Shown here: piece by piece, positions 21,901-64,000 of the stretch | How the letters are laid out: every line of letters starts with the position of its first letter | Position numbering within the stretch: position 1 is the stretch's first letter | Position numbers and translations under genes: made by a program | DNA from: Cinclus cinclus | Lineage: Eukaryota; Chordata; Aves; Passeriformes; Cinclidae | DNA: 64,000 nt | Direction of reading: 5' to 3' | Assembly: GCF_963662255.1 (NCBI RefSeq) | Contig: NC_085072.1 | Span: 4,365,001-4,429,000, forward strand | The notes under the pieces: generated by a model | The model's input: the letters and a program-made list of their open reading frames with translations, nothing else | What the model was told of the DNA's origin: nothing | The model's database searches: none

Positions 21901-24900
21901 GGACCTGGTGCTTTTTTACCCACCTTGGAGGTATCTGGATCAAACTGTAGGCTGGGGAAATGAGGGACGAATGTTGGGGACCAGTTGAGCCGTGTGAGCC
22001 TGGGCTGTTGGCGTGTTACTGGGAATACTGTGTTTTCCTCTAGGTTTTTAAAAATAGTCTATTCTGTTCCAAGTTGTAGACCACAGCCCTCGCTGGGGCA
22101 TTGAAATGTCTGGGCTGCTGTTTTCTCGAGCCAGCACCTTCCAGTGTTCAGGGTCGGGATGAGGTGCCAGCATCCATCTCCCCAACTGTTGGGTCCAGCA
22201 AAGAGGGGGAGTCCTGCCCTGGACTGGCAGCACTGACCCTCTGGTTCTCCTGGACTGGAGGGAAAGGGAAATCTGGTTCCCTCTTCTGCCTGCAGTATCC
22301 CTGCCTGGTTCAATAGCTGCTTCTGCAAGCCCTAAGGGCCTCGGGGACTTTTGCTTCTCAGCAGCTTCTTGTGCAGCCTCAGAAACTGCTTTTGGCTCAG
22401 CATCACACAAGCACACACAGCTGAAGATGCAGCTCCTTCCTAGCACATGGCATTAAATCCATGCTAGAGATGGGGAGAATCCTCTCGGAGGCTTTTATCA
22501 TTTGCACAGACAGCGCAGGCTGGCTCACAGCCAGAACCCATCTGCTTGCCGAAGCGGGTGCTGCCCACGGAGCAGCAGGACCAAGGTGCAGATGCCAAGA
22601 GGTGAAGGCAGAGCCTGCCCTTGCGCGTTCCCACGGCCTCCGTCCCTGCGCAAGCACCGGAGTGGGGCTCACTGCCGCTCGGAATTGGGCTGGAGCCAAG
22701 GAGGCAGAGGGGAAAAAGCCTTTTACAGTCCATTAGTGCTCCCCAGAGCCGTTCAGCCCCTCTCGTCGTAAAAGTGGTGGAAGCCACAGAAACATTACGG
22801 CTGGTCTGCAGAAGATGCTGGTCTGCAGAAGATGCCTGCCCACCTCCCGGCTCCATGTCCCTTCCCGGGGGCTTTGCCAAAGCCGCTGGCCCTCAGGGCA
22901 GCTCCGGCTGCTGGAATTCCCTCTGGGAACGAGCTGGCAAGGGCTGGTTCCCTGTCCATCCCGAGCTCCCCCCAGGCAAAATGTACATGGGAGGGTTCCA
23001 AGTGCAAATGTGTGTGTGCTAATGGGAACTGAATTGCCTCTTGCCCCGCAGCCTTACAGCTTGAGGAAAACAAGGCAGGGGCTAGGAATGACCTCATATC
23101 GCCTCCCAGGGAATGTTTTGCCAGATGAAGGGGGGAGAGGCAGCATCAAGACAGCACAATGTATGTATCTCTCTCCCTGTGTAAACATCTCTGTAGCTGC
23201 AGAAACCTCTTAAAACCCCGAATGAGAGGAGAACAGCTGCTTTGATCTGTGGATGTGGTTGTTGTTTTCTGAGTGCAGATCCGTTCTTTTTTTAATTTTG
23301 CTTCAAATTAAAAAAACGCCTGTTGTGATCTTTTGCTTTTATTTCTTGGCGAGGGACCGGAGAGCGGTGCAGTAAATTTTCATGACTCCCCATGTAACCG
23401 TTTCAGCATGGCTGACAATTCCTCGCCGGCTCTTCAGCGCCACAGCACAATGGGCCGAATCTTCTGGCCCTACATGAAGCCAAAGCAAATGGATTTTGCC
23501 CAGAAGTGCACGACGGGGAGTGGAGGCAGCAGGGAGGAGAGTCCTGCCACCTCCTTCCCTGCCACACACGCACGCACACACACAAGGCTCTGGCTGGCAG
23601 GGTTGTCCCAATGCCTGTGGAGGGTTTTGGAGACAGCTCCCGGGCACGGATCCATGCCAGCCCTATGTGGCAGCAACAGGAGCTGGTGAGGAGCCACTGT
23701 GCCGAAGCGCTGGGCTGTCCTGCAGGTGATTTCAGTGTGATTCGTGGCTCTCCCTCCCGACTCCCTGTGTGACGTCGGGAATCCCCATCTGCCCAACTTC
23801 TCCCTTGGGGGACAGCCCTGTTCTTGGAGGGGCACCAAGTCATGCACAGCCCTGGCACCACCAGTGGCCCTTTGGCCACTTGACCAGGAAGCGTGCTTTG
23901 GGATGAAAGCAGGATTACGTAGCTTTTTTTGGGAATTCCTGGACATCAGCAGTTGGCTCCAACCCCACTGCCTCACTGTGGTACCTGGTAACCCCGTTGG
24001 AGGAGTGAGACATGGGGTCAGCCCCTTGGGTCCTGTGCCATGACCCACTCCCCAGCAGTGCAAGGCACTGGGAATAACTGGGTTTAACTGGGAATACTTG
24101 GCCGGAGACCTGTCTGTGCTGAGGCACGGGCGCGAGCGAGGAGTTTGTTCATTCCCCCATGCTGTCACGTGGCTGCTCGGTGTTTTGGCGTTTTAATTAC
24201 ACACGGTCCTGTGTATTTAAGGCTGGTTTATGGGTGTTTATACTAATGCGTAAACCTGCAATTTAGAAGCTCAGTTATAAATCAACATTGCTGAAGGTCT
24301 TGTCCCTCGTGCCGTGAGATCGGTCTCCAGATTTAGAAGATAGGTTAGAGGGGAAAAAAGGAGGACTGTTTAGTTTTCCTCTGGTTATGATGATAAAGGA
24401 TCACAGGATGGGGTGCGAGGTGTGGTGCCTGGGCACAGAGATCTGTCAGCGTAACCCAGAGCAGAGTTTCCATTTTGACTCTGCTCTTATGAGTCTCTGC
24501 CATAAGAGGCTTATGTTTCTGCAGCAAATTCCAGCCCAGAAAGAAAAGCAGTGCCACAGCAGCTGATCTGATACTCACATGAGCGTGGTGGCACCCCACT
24601 AGTGATGTCTTCAGATCAGGATGTGGGATGTAGTGACCAGAGCCCCATCCCACTCAACACCTCAGGGGAGGAGCTTTTGTACCCAGGAGCTCCTGGCACA
24701 GACTGGAGTTGGCTTCCTAAAGCAGCATTGCCCAGTGGGATGGCACATTCCCACTGGTAGGTCGTGGTCCTCTCCCAACAGATCCTTAAGGACAACACCT
24801 CCACATTCATATTTTTATGTGCAACATTTTTTTACAGCTTTACGAATCATTAATGTACCTTAGTCTCTTATCAACTGGCGTGAAGCCTGGCTGTCCCAGG

Positions 24901-26172
24901 AATGGGTTTGGGTTACTGGTGTGCTCCTGCAAACACCCTCCCAAAGGGAAGGTCCCTGTGTCATGAGGGCAGTTTTTGTAGGGAAAGACCCAGGGACCCT
25001 TCAGCATCCTCCTGTCTGGCTGTGGTCCCTCCTCTCCTTCGTGGGTGCCTTGGCTTATCTGGACATTCCCCACTGCCTCCAGCCCCCTTTGTTGTATCTT
25101 TAGGAGTTACTAGAACAAAGGGGGGTTTGGGAGGGTGTAGAGGCAACACAGTGGGCTAGGAAGGAGCCCATGGGCAAGATGACCCTGTGGACAGGATGAC
25201 CACTGAGGCTCTTGGACCTCCTGTCCCTGGACAGGTGAAATCACTGCACACCTTCCTCCCGATTCTGCTCCTGGCTCCAGCCTTATCTCCCGCTGCAGTT
25301 TCCTGGCTGGCGATGCCTCTCCTGGCTCAGGGATCAGCAACACCCTGGAAGAGAGATGGTGCCAGCAGCTGCCAGCACAAGGATGGTCACAGGCTGGAGC
25401 AGGGTCCCCCCTGCCTCCCTGGAGTGCTCCCAGCTCCAGGGGGCAGGGCTGTGAGAAGGTTCCACAAGCAAACAAAAAAACTGAATATTTCAGAAAGGTC
25501 TTTTTCTTCCCCCTCTAGCCTTATTTCCAGTCCTCCTCACACCTCTCAGGGCAGCCAGCAGAGCTGCTCTCCGGCCCTGTCTCCCTGCCCGGCACCCCCA
25601 GACGCTCCCGCAGCCACCAAGCCCATCCAGGTTGTGCCATCTGCAAACTCTTGGGCTTTTTTCATTATAGATATTTTTTTCCTTGTCCTTTTCCTTTCCA
25701 ACCCTTGCCTTTTCCCATGCCGTACGCCTCCCCCTGGCCCCCCTCCCTTTGCCACCACCCCAAGCCCTCGGCCGGCCGAGGGGCTGCGAGGTGCGGGGTG
25801 GGTCTGGGGGTTGCGGGGGGCTTTGCATTGATGCATTGATCGCCCATGGTCTCCGCCTGACCTCCCTGCTCCCAGGGAAGCAGTCTCCATGGCTACTGGC
25901 CCTTCTCCTTCAGCGCAGACTGTAAATTCCTGCAGGCAAAGCCCAGCCTTGGGGGTGCGAGGGGGGGAGCCGTGAAGGAGTAACCAAAGCCAAATAGAAA
26001 GAAAGAAAGAAAGGCTGGGAGAGAGAAAAAGGGCGTTGCTTGGATGGGGCTCTCCTTTCCACTCCCCTTTCCCAGGTCCCCAGCACCAGGGCAAGGCGCC
26101 TGCTTCCCCCCTCCAGCACTGCTGCTCCTGCTCCTGCTGCTGCTGCTCTTGCAAAACTGGAATTGGCTGGGA
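15961..26172. other. Intergenic region upstream of SCUBE3
   Basis: Ten kilobases without a supportable gene. Open stretches of up to 289 codons on the minus strand near 16.9-17.8 kb are Pro/Ser-rich, lack family motifs and look like GC-rich noise. AT-rich, homeodomain-site-like stretches stand out at about 16.27-16.63, 20.60-20.93, 23.03-23.48 and 24.15-24.32 kb, and may be enhancers. Minor items are a 17-bp direct duplication at 22801-22834, a short CA-rich tract near 23565-23582 and an A-run near 18347-18362. Confidence 0.5.
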
Positions 26173-26181
26173 TTATTTAAG
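26173..26181 (+). promoter_or_regulatory. SCUBE3: Putative TATA-like box of SCUBE3
   Basis: TTATTTAAG lies about 320 bases before the SCUBE3 start codon. It would place transcription start near 26205, within the purine-rich sequence that follows. No other TATA-like element is this well placed. The start site is inferred only. Confidence 0.3.
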
Positions 26182-26416
26182 GGAAAGAAAAAAAAAAGGA
26201 GGAGAAAGGATCAGAGCAGCCGCCAGAGAGAGGGCGATAGAGTCCACTTTCCTCCAACTGCCCTGGGTCTCCCTCCCTCGCTCTCTCCTCCTCAGCAACA
26301 CCAAGAGCCCCAAACTGAACCCAGAGCAGCTTTTTCCATCAGTTCAGTTCCCTTCCCTCTCTCTGTCTCACACACGACAAGGAGAGAGCCCCTTCCTCCC
26401 CTTGATTTTCCTTCGC

Positions 26417-26449
26417 ATGCTCAGCCCCTTGTTTCCTTTAAAGCACTAG
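26417..26449 (+). other. Upstream ORF in SCUBE3 leader
   Basis: A ten-codon reading frame (ATG at 26417, TAG at 26447-26449) ends 46 bases before the SCUBE3 start codon. If the leader begins near 26.2 kb, this would be an upstream ORF that could dampen translation. The context of its ATG (CGCATGC) is weak. Confidence 0.3.
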
Positions 26450-26495
26450 AAATCCCCCTTCTTGCCCCCGCTCCTCCCTGCAGACTGGGATTGCA

Positions 26496-55442
<28,947 letters not shown>

Positions 55443-57774
55443 CCCCCTGAGCCCTGCCGTCCCGGGCCGCCCCGCAGCCAAGGAAACCCTCTTCTCCCTT
55501 CCTTCTCCTTTCTGATTTCTCCTTCCTCCGCCTGGCTCCAGCAGGATCGCCACTGCTCACCCTGCAGACGTCCCCCCACGATTTCCCTGCGCTCCCAGCC
55601 GGGGGCACACTCTGGTCTCATCCAGCGGTGGTGAAGCTGCTCCCCTCTTCTGAAGCAGCTTCTCCGAAGGTTTTAGGAAACTGAAGTAGTGGTCTTTTCG
55701 CTGTCCCATGTCCTCCCTTTGGTTTCCTTTATGCCAGGTCTGTCCCCACTCCCTGGTGCCACCAGTAGCCCAGGACAGTGTGGGGGGCCCTTGTATTTGC
55801 AGCCCCCCGGGGCACAGGAGGTGACGCCGCGTCCACCGCAGCGCTGGGCCCCGGCTACCAGCGTCGTTTTGCAGAGGTCGAGGGTAAGAGAACTGAGAAA
55901 GCCGACTTGATTAAAAAGGAAATGCAAAGGAGTGATGGCAAAGCCCACCAGCACGGCACCGTGGTGGCTCTGTCCCGCTGGAGAGCCGCGCTGGTGCTGG
56001 GAGGGAAGCGCAGCCAAGCCACGTTCCCGGAGAACAATGTCTGGCTGCACGGGAGAAAACAGGGAGCAAAGGAGAAGGACTTTCAGCCGGGTTCGATTTT
56101 TTTCTTCTTCCCCCTCCACCCCAGACACTTGTGCCAAGAAACCAGACTTTGTTACAAGCTCTGCCAAAGAGTAACTCAGAAAAGCAAGCTTTGAGAAGAG
56201 CAGGAGTTAATGTTTGTGCACTAGGATATCCTCCTTTCTACCTTTTTCATATGTATTAAGTGCAATCATTTGAGTCTTCCTTATATTATTTAGAGGGAAG
56301 TTGTTTTTTTTTCTACTAGAAACGACAATATTTATAACTGCCTGAGGAATGAGAATGTGTGTTTGCAAGAAAACAAAAACCACCCACCCAGAGCAAGCCG
56401 GGCCCTGGGCTGCGCTGACCGATGCGATGGCATCTTCAGGCCATTTCTGCCACGTTTGTCCCCGATAAAAGCCCCTGTCTGGGGGGAGATGGTGCCTCTC
56501 CTGCTCGGCGCAATGGGGTGAGTTCTTACAGGGAGTTGGAGGCGTCTTGGTCCGTCCTTGGGGGATGGAGTTGGTCCTCTCAGGCTGATCCACCACAGTT
56601 TGGACGTTCTTCAGACCCTGTTGGAGGGGGATCAAGACTCGGCCTTGTCACCTGCTTGCTGCAAAGTGATTTGCTTTCCTGCAGGGGCTCAGGGATGAGC
56701 CAGCAGCTGCTGAGGTAGGGTCTGGGGGGCACGCTGGGAGGAGAGGGGAGCTGGCCCTCCACTCAGCCCCGAAATGTCTCCCTCAGGTACAGCGCTCCCT
56801 CTGGGGAGAGCCACCCTCATGGACCTGGGGAGGTTTTGTGCTTCTGAGTCCCACCAGGCATTTTTGGCCCCATCCCTCTGTGTGTTCTCATCCTGCAGGG
56901 ATGCTGTGGGAGCCCCTTCCCAGGGAGTGGGGTGCAGATCCCATCCTGCCACCCCCTGTTTCACTGCATCTGCCTCCCCCAGGCAGGCTCAGCTGGGGAT
57001 GATGGCCAGGTAGACACCACTGGTGGGTTTGTCCCCCCAGCATCTTCATGTGGACAGACAGGATTCCTAGGGACAGGCAACTGCTGCCACCACACATCCC
57101 CTTCCTCTTCCTCCTCCTCCTCCCCAAGCCTCCCTACTTTTCCAGCCCTGCCACCAGTTCTAAGCTGTCATCCTTCCCACACCTTTATCACCATCTTCAT
57201 CCTCTCAAAGACCTGGAGCTGCCAGAACTAAACATGGTCAACTTGCCTATAGCTCTTCCAGTGGCTGGTCCCTTTCCCTCACTGTCCCTCTGCCCACACC
57301 TGAGCCCAGACCTGCTTTTAACAAACCAATTATTTATTGCTCTGCATGTCCCACTGGGTCCATCTGTCCTGCACCTGGGGGAAGCAGCTGCTCATCCCTG
57401 TTTTCCCTCCTTGTTCCACACTCCTCCAGCACCCCAAGAGCCTCTCCTGGGCTCTGAGGGGCTGCGGGTGGGCTTAGCACTGGCACAGGGGCTGAGGTTT
57501 GTCCCCAGGATGCATCAGTTGGAGAAGCTTTTCCTGATTCATCCCAGCTGTAGATTTTCCTCTCCTGCCGCCGGCTCCCAGCCTATTTGGAAGCTCCACA
57601 TCTGTGGCCTGAGCTGTTTGTCACTTGGTCTCTGTCTGAAAGCAGCTGCTTTAATGCACAAAAGCTGCTGTAGGGATCTGGAGGGGTTTTGTGGCTCTGG
57701 GACAGTGGCACAGGCCAGTGACCTTTGAAAGGGTCCTTCGTATTTAGAAGGAAAAAAAACAATCCCACAGCAAA

Positions 57775-57780
57775 AATAAA
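57775..57780 (+). terminator. SCUBE3: SCUBE3 proximal poly(A) signal
   Basis: AATAAA lies 2.3 kb into the 3' UTR, preceded by A-rich sequence. The downstream GT-rich element is weak, so it may be a minor site. Confidence 0.4.
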
Positions 57781-58377
57781 ATTTGAGTGCCACAGCCCCT
57801 CATACCCACCAGAGTTCATTAACTTTGATTAACTCTGGCTGGTTTAATGTCAGGTCACTGCCCAGCTGCCTTTGTGGGGCATCAGGGCCTTGGGGTGTCC
57901 TGGCTGTCACCCTTGTCACCACACCTGCCACCTCCGCTTCCCTGCAGCAGCTGTGGAAGGGTGAAGTGGGCAGCACATGCTCCTGGAATGGCCAAAGGCA
58001 CCTGGTAATAGTGCTTCCCCCTTCTCCTTTCAACAAATAGCTCAAAAACCCCCCAAAACTCCACAGGGCCCCCACCTCAGAATGGGTTTGAAAGGCTGAA
58101 ATCCACATCAGCCACCTCGGGGATCAAGGTTTTGAAGCCGGCAAGATAAATGAGGGTTGTTGGGGTTTGGGGCTTTTTTTTTTTTTTTCACGTTGCAAGT
58201 ACTTGTATCTGCCTTTTGCAGTGGGCCAGGACTTGCCATCTCCAGCAGAAATTATTAAAGTGATGAGCAAGATGTAGTTCATGAAGTTATTTGCACTTGA
58301 TTAAAAGAAAAAAAAAAAAAAGTTATTTGAACTTTGTAAAAAGAAATGTTTGCATTTTGTATTGTCTTTTTTTAATT

Positions 58378-58383
58378 ATTAAA
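58378..58383 (+). terminator. SCUBE3: SCUBE3 distal poly(A) signal
   Basis: ATTAAA sits in a T-rich context, followed about 15-25 bases later by the GT-rich TTGGTGTTATGTTGAT. This is the best-formed 3' end before RPL10A. Confidence 0.5.
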
Positions 58384-58402
58384 TGGAATTTCTTGGTGTT
58401 AT

Positions 58403-59180
58403 GTTGATCTTTCAAAAACTGGCTCTGATGCTTATTTTAAAGGTTTCTAACAGCAGGATCCAGAGCTATTTTCTTTGTTTTGTTCCCTTGGATGCTGACA
58501 AGCTTTTCCAGGGCCCAAAGTATTTTTTTCTCCCCCCGCCCTCCCCCCAAGTTTAAACACTGCACTTCCCCAAGCTCTCAGATCCCTGCACAACGTATTT
58601 ATTCACACACATTACTTGGATGCAACAAATTACATTTTCAACCCAGAACATGGTGTTAGACTGGCCCAGAGGGAAGAGGAGATAGGAAACACCCTCTAGC
58701 CCTTGCTGGGCTGCAGCTCTGTCCTTCAGTACCCATGGGCTAATGGACAATGCTCAAGAACTCAGAAGCTGCACCTGGGCACATGTGGGCTGGGGAGGGG
58801 CACTGGCACTTAAAGGCTTCTGCTGGCCCACACCAGCCCTCCCAGAGCAGGGCTGGGCTCTCAGCAGGACTCAAGGTGAGCTCTGCACCAGGTAAGCATC
58901 CCCTCTGTGAGCACAGGGGGAATCTGGGTTACAGTTAGGAGCCACAGCCCAACTGCTGAACCTGCACTTCCAGGGACACCTCTGCTTTGCTTTGGGGGAC
59001 AGGGGAGTCCTTCCCCCTCCCTGCCTCTGAAGAGGGGGGATTAGGCTCCTTCACTCAAAATTTCCATATCCCCTGGAATTCATCTCTCAACACAGCATCT
59101 GAGGCCTTCCTCAGGAAGACACGAGCAGTTCTTTGGCAAACCCTCCCCGAGGAGCTCTGGAGGAACAGAACCATGCACGG
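58403..59180. other. Spacer between convergent SCUBE3 and RPL10A
   Basis: About 0.8 kb between two facing 3' ends. No gene, repeat array or element boundary is recognised. If RPL10A was moved here by a rearrangement, one breakpoint lies in this interval or in the SCUBE3 3' UTR. Confidence 0.5.
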
Positions 59181-59198
59181 CTGTGGGTGGCTGCAGAG

Positions 59199-59204
59199 TT
59201 TATT
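59199..59204 (-). terminator. RPL10A: RPL10A poly(A) signal
   Basis: AATAAA on the minus strand, 21 bases past the stop codon, gives the very short 3' UTR (about 40 bases) usual for ribosomal protein genes. Reading on, GT-rich sequence follows the likely cleavage site near 59180. Confidence 0.8.
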
Positions 59205-59225
59205 GCTGCCCTGCCCCCCCCACCC

Positions 59226-62310
<3,085 letters not shown>

Positions 62311-62326
62311 GGCGGCAGCTGCTCCG

Positions 62327-62383
62327 AATGAAGAGGCCGAAACAGCGCCTGCGCGGTTTAAATAGTAGCGAGATCTCGCGAGA
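62327..62383 (-). promoter_or_regulatory. RPL10A: RPL10A core promoter and 5' TOP start
   Basis: Reading the minus strand: the palindromic TCTCGCGAGA motif (62374-62383), typical of ribosomal-protein and other housekeeping CpG promoters, then TATTTAAA (62357-62364), then the pyrimidine tract CCTCTTC (62331-62337) about 25 bases on. The leader to the ATG is then about 27 bases. A C start inside a pyrimidine tract is the 5' TOP signature that puts ribosomal protein mRNAs under mTOR control. The order and spacing are seen; the function follows from the gene family. Confidence 0.7.
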
Positions 62384-63908
62384 CTCGGATGCGCGGCGCG
62401 GCACCGCGCCATGTTGAGAGCGGCGAGGAGCGGCACCCCGGGGCCGCCATGCTGGGAGCGGTGGGGAGCCTCGGCCCGTCCTCATCTCCCTCCTTGTTAA
62501 ATAAACGCTCAGGATCTCTGCTCCCTGTCTCGGACCACCGCGACAGGAGTTCCTGCATCGTTTCACAGCGTATCCTAGGAGCCCTGGGCTGGCCTCCGCA
62601 GCCATGGGGACGGAGAGGGGGCGCGTAAGGAGTTGCCAGGACCGGGGGGCGCGGGCGGCAACGCTGCCCACCCTAACACAGGGCAAGAGCCGCCGACAGC
62701 CCAGGCCGGGCACGGCCAGGGAAGCACCTCCTTGTGGCTTCAGGGTTCGCATCGCGCATGCGCCGCAGGCTGTACCCCCGTGCATTGGCCGCCCGGCGGC
62801 GCGCGCTGCCCGGCCCAGCCTGGCCCACCCCGGAACCTGTATGGCGGTTGGGGGCGGCCGGGTGTGTGCGGGAACGCCGCCGCTATGCTGGTTGCGGGGT
62901 AGGCGGGGCTGGGCGCGGTGCACGTCGGGCCGGCGGCGGACCCGGGCCCGGCGGGTAGCTCAGGTCGGTGTGGGGGATGGGGGGCGGCGATGGCGGCCGG
63001 GCCCGAGAGCCGCCTCAGCCCCCGGGTACCGCGCGGGGGGAGCCCGCCGCGTCCCCGCCACCCCCGGGCCCTGCCCTCCCCTCGCTGCTGCCCTCGCAGC
63101 CCGTGCCGGCGTTTCCCGGTCTCCTGGGGGGACAGCGGTGCGAGGGCCGCCTCAGCAGCCCCGGGGGAACGCACAGGAGCCTCAGGCGGATGCGGGGAGT
63201 GCGGGGCGAGGCGGCGCCGAGCGGGCACCGCGCCCCGAGTGGCGGAGGGGATGGACGGAGCGGTTTGCTTCGTTCCTGGAAATCAAAAGATCAAATATCT
63301 GGCTATCGCAGAGCTCGCTCATGAAGTACGCGCTGTAGCTCCTTTGAAAGATAACCTATCAGCAGAGAGCCTCTTTAGCAAAATGTTCTTGTGGGGGTGT
63401 GGAGGCTTTAGCATCTTTTGCCTAGAACCTGAAACTGTCCCTCGAAAGGCTGGGAATGAATCAGGAGAGAAGGAGGATGCTTCCAGGGATAAAGCTCATC
63501 ACCCTGCCCCTGTCTCCTGCACCCCAGAACATGCTCAGCCTGTAGGTTCAGGATTTAAAGTACTTGGAAACAAACCCCGCAGATTATGTGGAGGATGGGA
63601 AGGCTTCAAATGTGACATCTGTACTGTCTCTGAGAAGAGTCTGTCAGTTCACTGGTGTGATAAGCTTTGTTTCATATTCGGCTGTGGAATAGATTGTTAT
63701 CCCTGCCTGCCTTTAGTGTGAGAAGGATGCAGTGCTGTCTGTCTTTATCCTTCATCACCTCAAAAGTCATTTGAGGCTATTCTGGCCTTTCCTAGTGTGC
63801 AAAAGTGGAGAAACTAAAGGAGGAGGAGAAACTAAGGGAAGAAATTTAAATGGAATTGTTCTTTTTACTTAAGGCTCGCAGCAAGGACAACGACCCTGTG
63901 TCCCACAG
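62384..63908 (+). promoter_or_regulatory. ZNF76: ZNF76 CpG-island promoter and 5' region
   Basis: A dense CpG stretch, strongest from 62.4 to 63.25 kb, lies between the RPL10A promoter and the first coding exon of ZNF76. It contains a perfect NRF1 palindrome GCGCATGCGC at 62754-62763, an inverted CCAAT at about 62782-62787 and two CCATG boxes (62409 and 62447) resembling YY1 sites. A noncoding first exon must lie here; candidate donors are GTAAGG at 62625 and GTAGGC at 62899. I could not choose between them. Confidence 0.55.
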
Positions 63909-63969
63909 GCCCCTGGCTCTGGGCCCCAGTACTCCCAGGCAGGATCCATGTGTGGGGAGTTGGGGCAGG

Positions 63970-64000
63970 ATGGAGAGCCTGGGGCTGCCAGCAGTGACCC
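63970..64000 (+). CDS. ZNF76: ZNF76, first coding exon (3'-partial)
   Basis: After an acceptor TGTCCCACAG at 63899-63908, the sequence runs to ATG at 63970 and reads MESLGLPAVT before the window ends. Human ZNF76 begins MESLGLHTVT, and ZNF76 follows SCUBE3 on the same strand in the human map, so sequence and position agree. ZNF76 is a seven C2H2-finger transcription factor related to ZNF143. Only ten residues are visible, so the call rests on a short match plus synteny. Confidence 0.75.
   Translation, partial: MESLGLPAVT

Larger units (their letters stand above)
55443..58402 (+). other. SCUBE3: SCUBE3 3' untranslated region
   Basis: About 3 kb follows the stop codon. It is GC-rich at first (a CpG-containing stretch at 55.8-56.1 kb) and AU-rich towards the end. 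An AATAAA at 57775 offers a shorter form, and an ATTAAA at 58378 fits a longer one. No coding potential is seen. The exact end is inferred. Confidence 0.6.

Noticed and set aside
62440..62580. Retroviral LTR fragment suggested by AAATAAACGCTCAGG in the ZNF76 CpG island
   Set aside because: Only a lone AATAAA in promoter sequence; no terminal inverted repeats, primer-binding site or viral coding remnants nearby.
62918..63721. A 267-codon plus-strand open frame in the ZNF76 5' region
   Set aside because: The first half is GC-rich Arg/Pro/Ala sequence from the CpG island and the rest has no recognisable family. It runs through sequence that must be promoter, leader and intron of ZNF76, and it does not join the ZNF76 frame.

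Overview
The window is vertebrate nuclear DNA, most likely from a bird. The basis is the compact gene spacing, GC-rich sequence with CpG islands and G/C-rich minisatellites, and the gene set ANKS1A, SCUBE3, RPL10A and ZNF76. This set lies on human 6p21 and, as I recall, on a small GC-rich chicken chromosome. Species and chromosome are inference. Genes were recognised by translating exons and comparing them with remembered human proteins; no search was run.

Layout. 1-5836 (+): the last nine coding exons of ANKS1A (end of the second SAM domain, PTB domain, C-terminus), then a long 3' UTR to about 10.62 kb with one clear AATAAA. 11.48-13.43 kb (-): a decayed TCP11 gene in the position and orientation TCP11 has in human, with in-frame stops and a frameshift. 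13.7-16.0 kb: a repeat cluster with (TATTTA)n, a CpG island, a roughly 1 kb minisatellite of 19-bp units and (GGGGAT)8. 16-26 kb: intergenic, no gene seen, with several AT-rich stretches that look like regulatory elements. 26.2-58.4 kb (+): SCUBE3, complete, 22 coding exons and 991 residues, with a 3' UTR of about 3 kb. 59.2-62.34 kb (-): RPL10A, complete, six coding exons and 217 residues. 62.4-64.0 kb (+): CpG-rich promoter and 5' region of ZNF76, whose first coding exon starts at 63970 and is cut by the window end.

The genes are independent single-gene units: a cytoplasmic signalling adaptor (ANKS1A), a secreted or cell-surface EGF/CUB protein (SCUBE3), a ribosomal protein (RPL10A) and a transcription factor (ZNF76). 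SCUBE3 and RPL10A are convergent, and RPL10A and ZNF76 are divergent from a shared CpG-rich region. As I remember the human map, SCUBE3 and ZNF76 are neighbours and RPL10A lies further along in the other relative orientation, so RPL10A appears relocated here.

I did not find a new enzyme system or mobile-element system. The observations most worth following are the TCP11 remnant, the position of intron-containing RPL10A, a shifted splice acceptor in SCUBE3 that adds six residues including a cysteine, a possible alternative last exon of ANKS1A, and the minisatellite/CpG-island unit.
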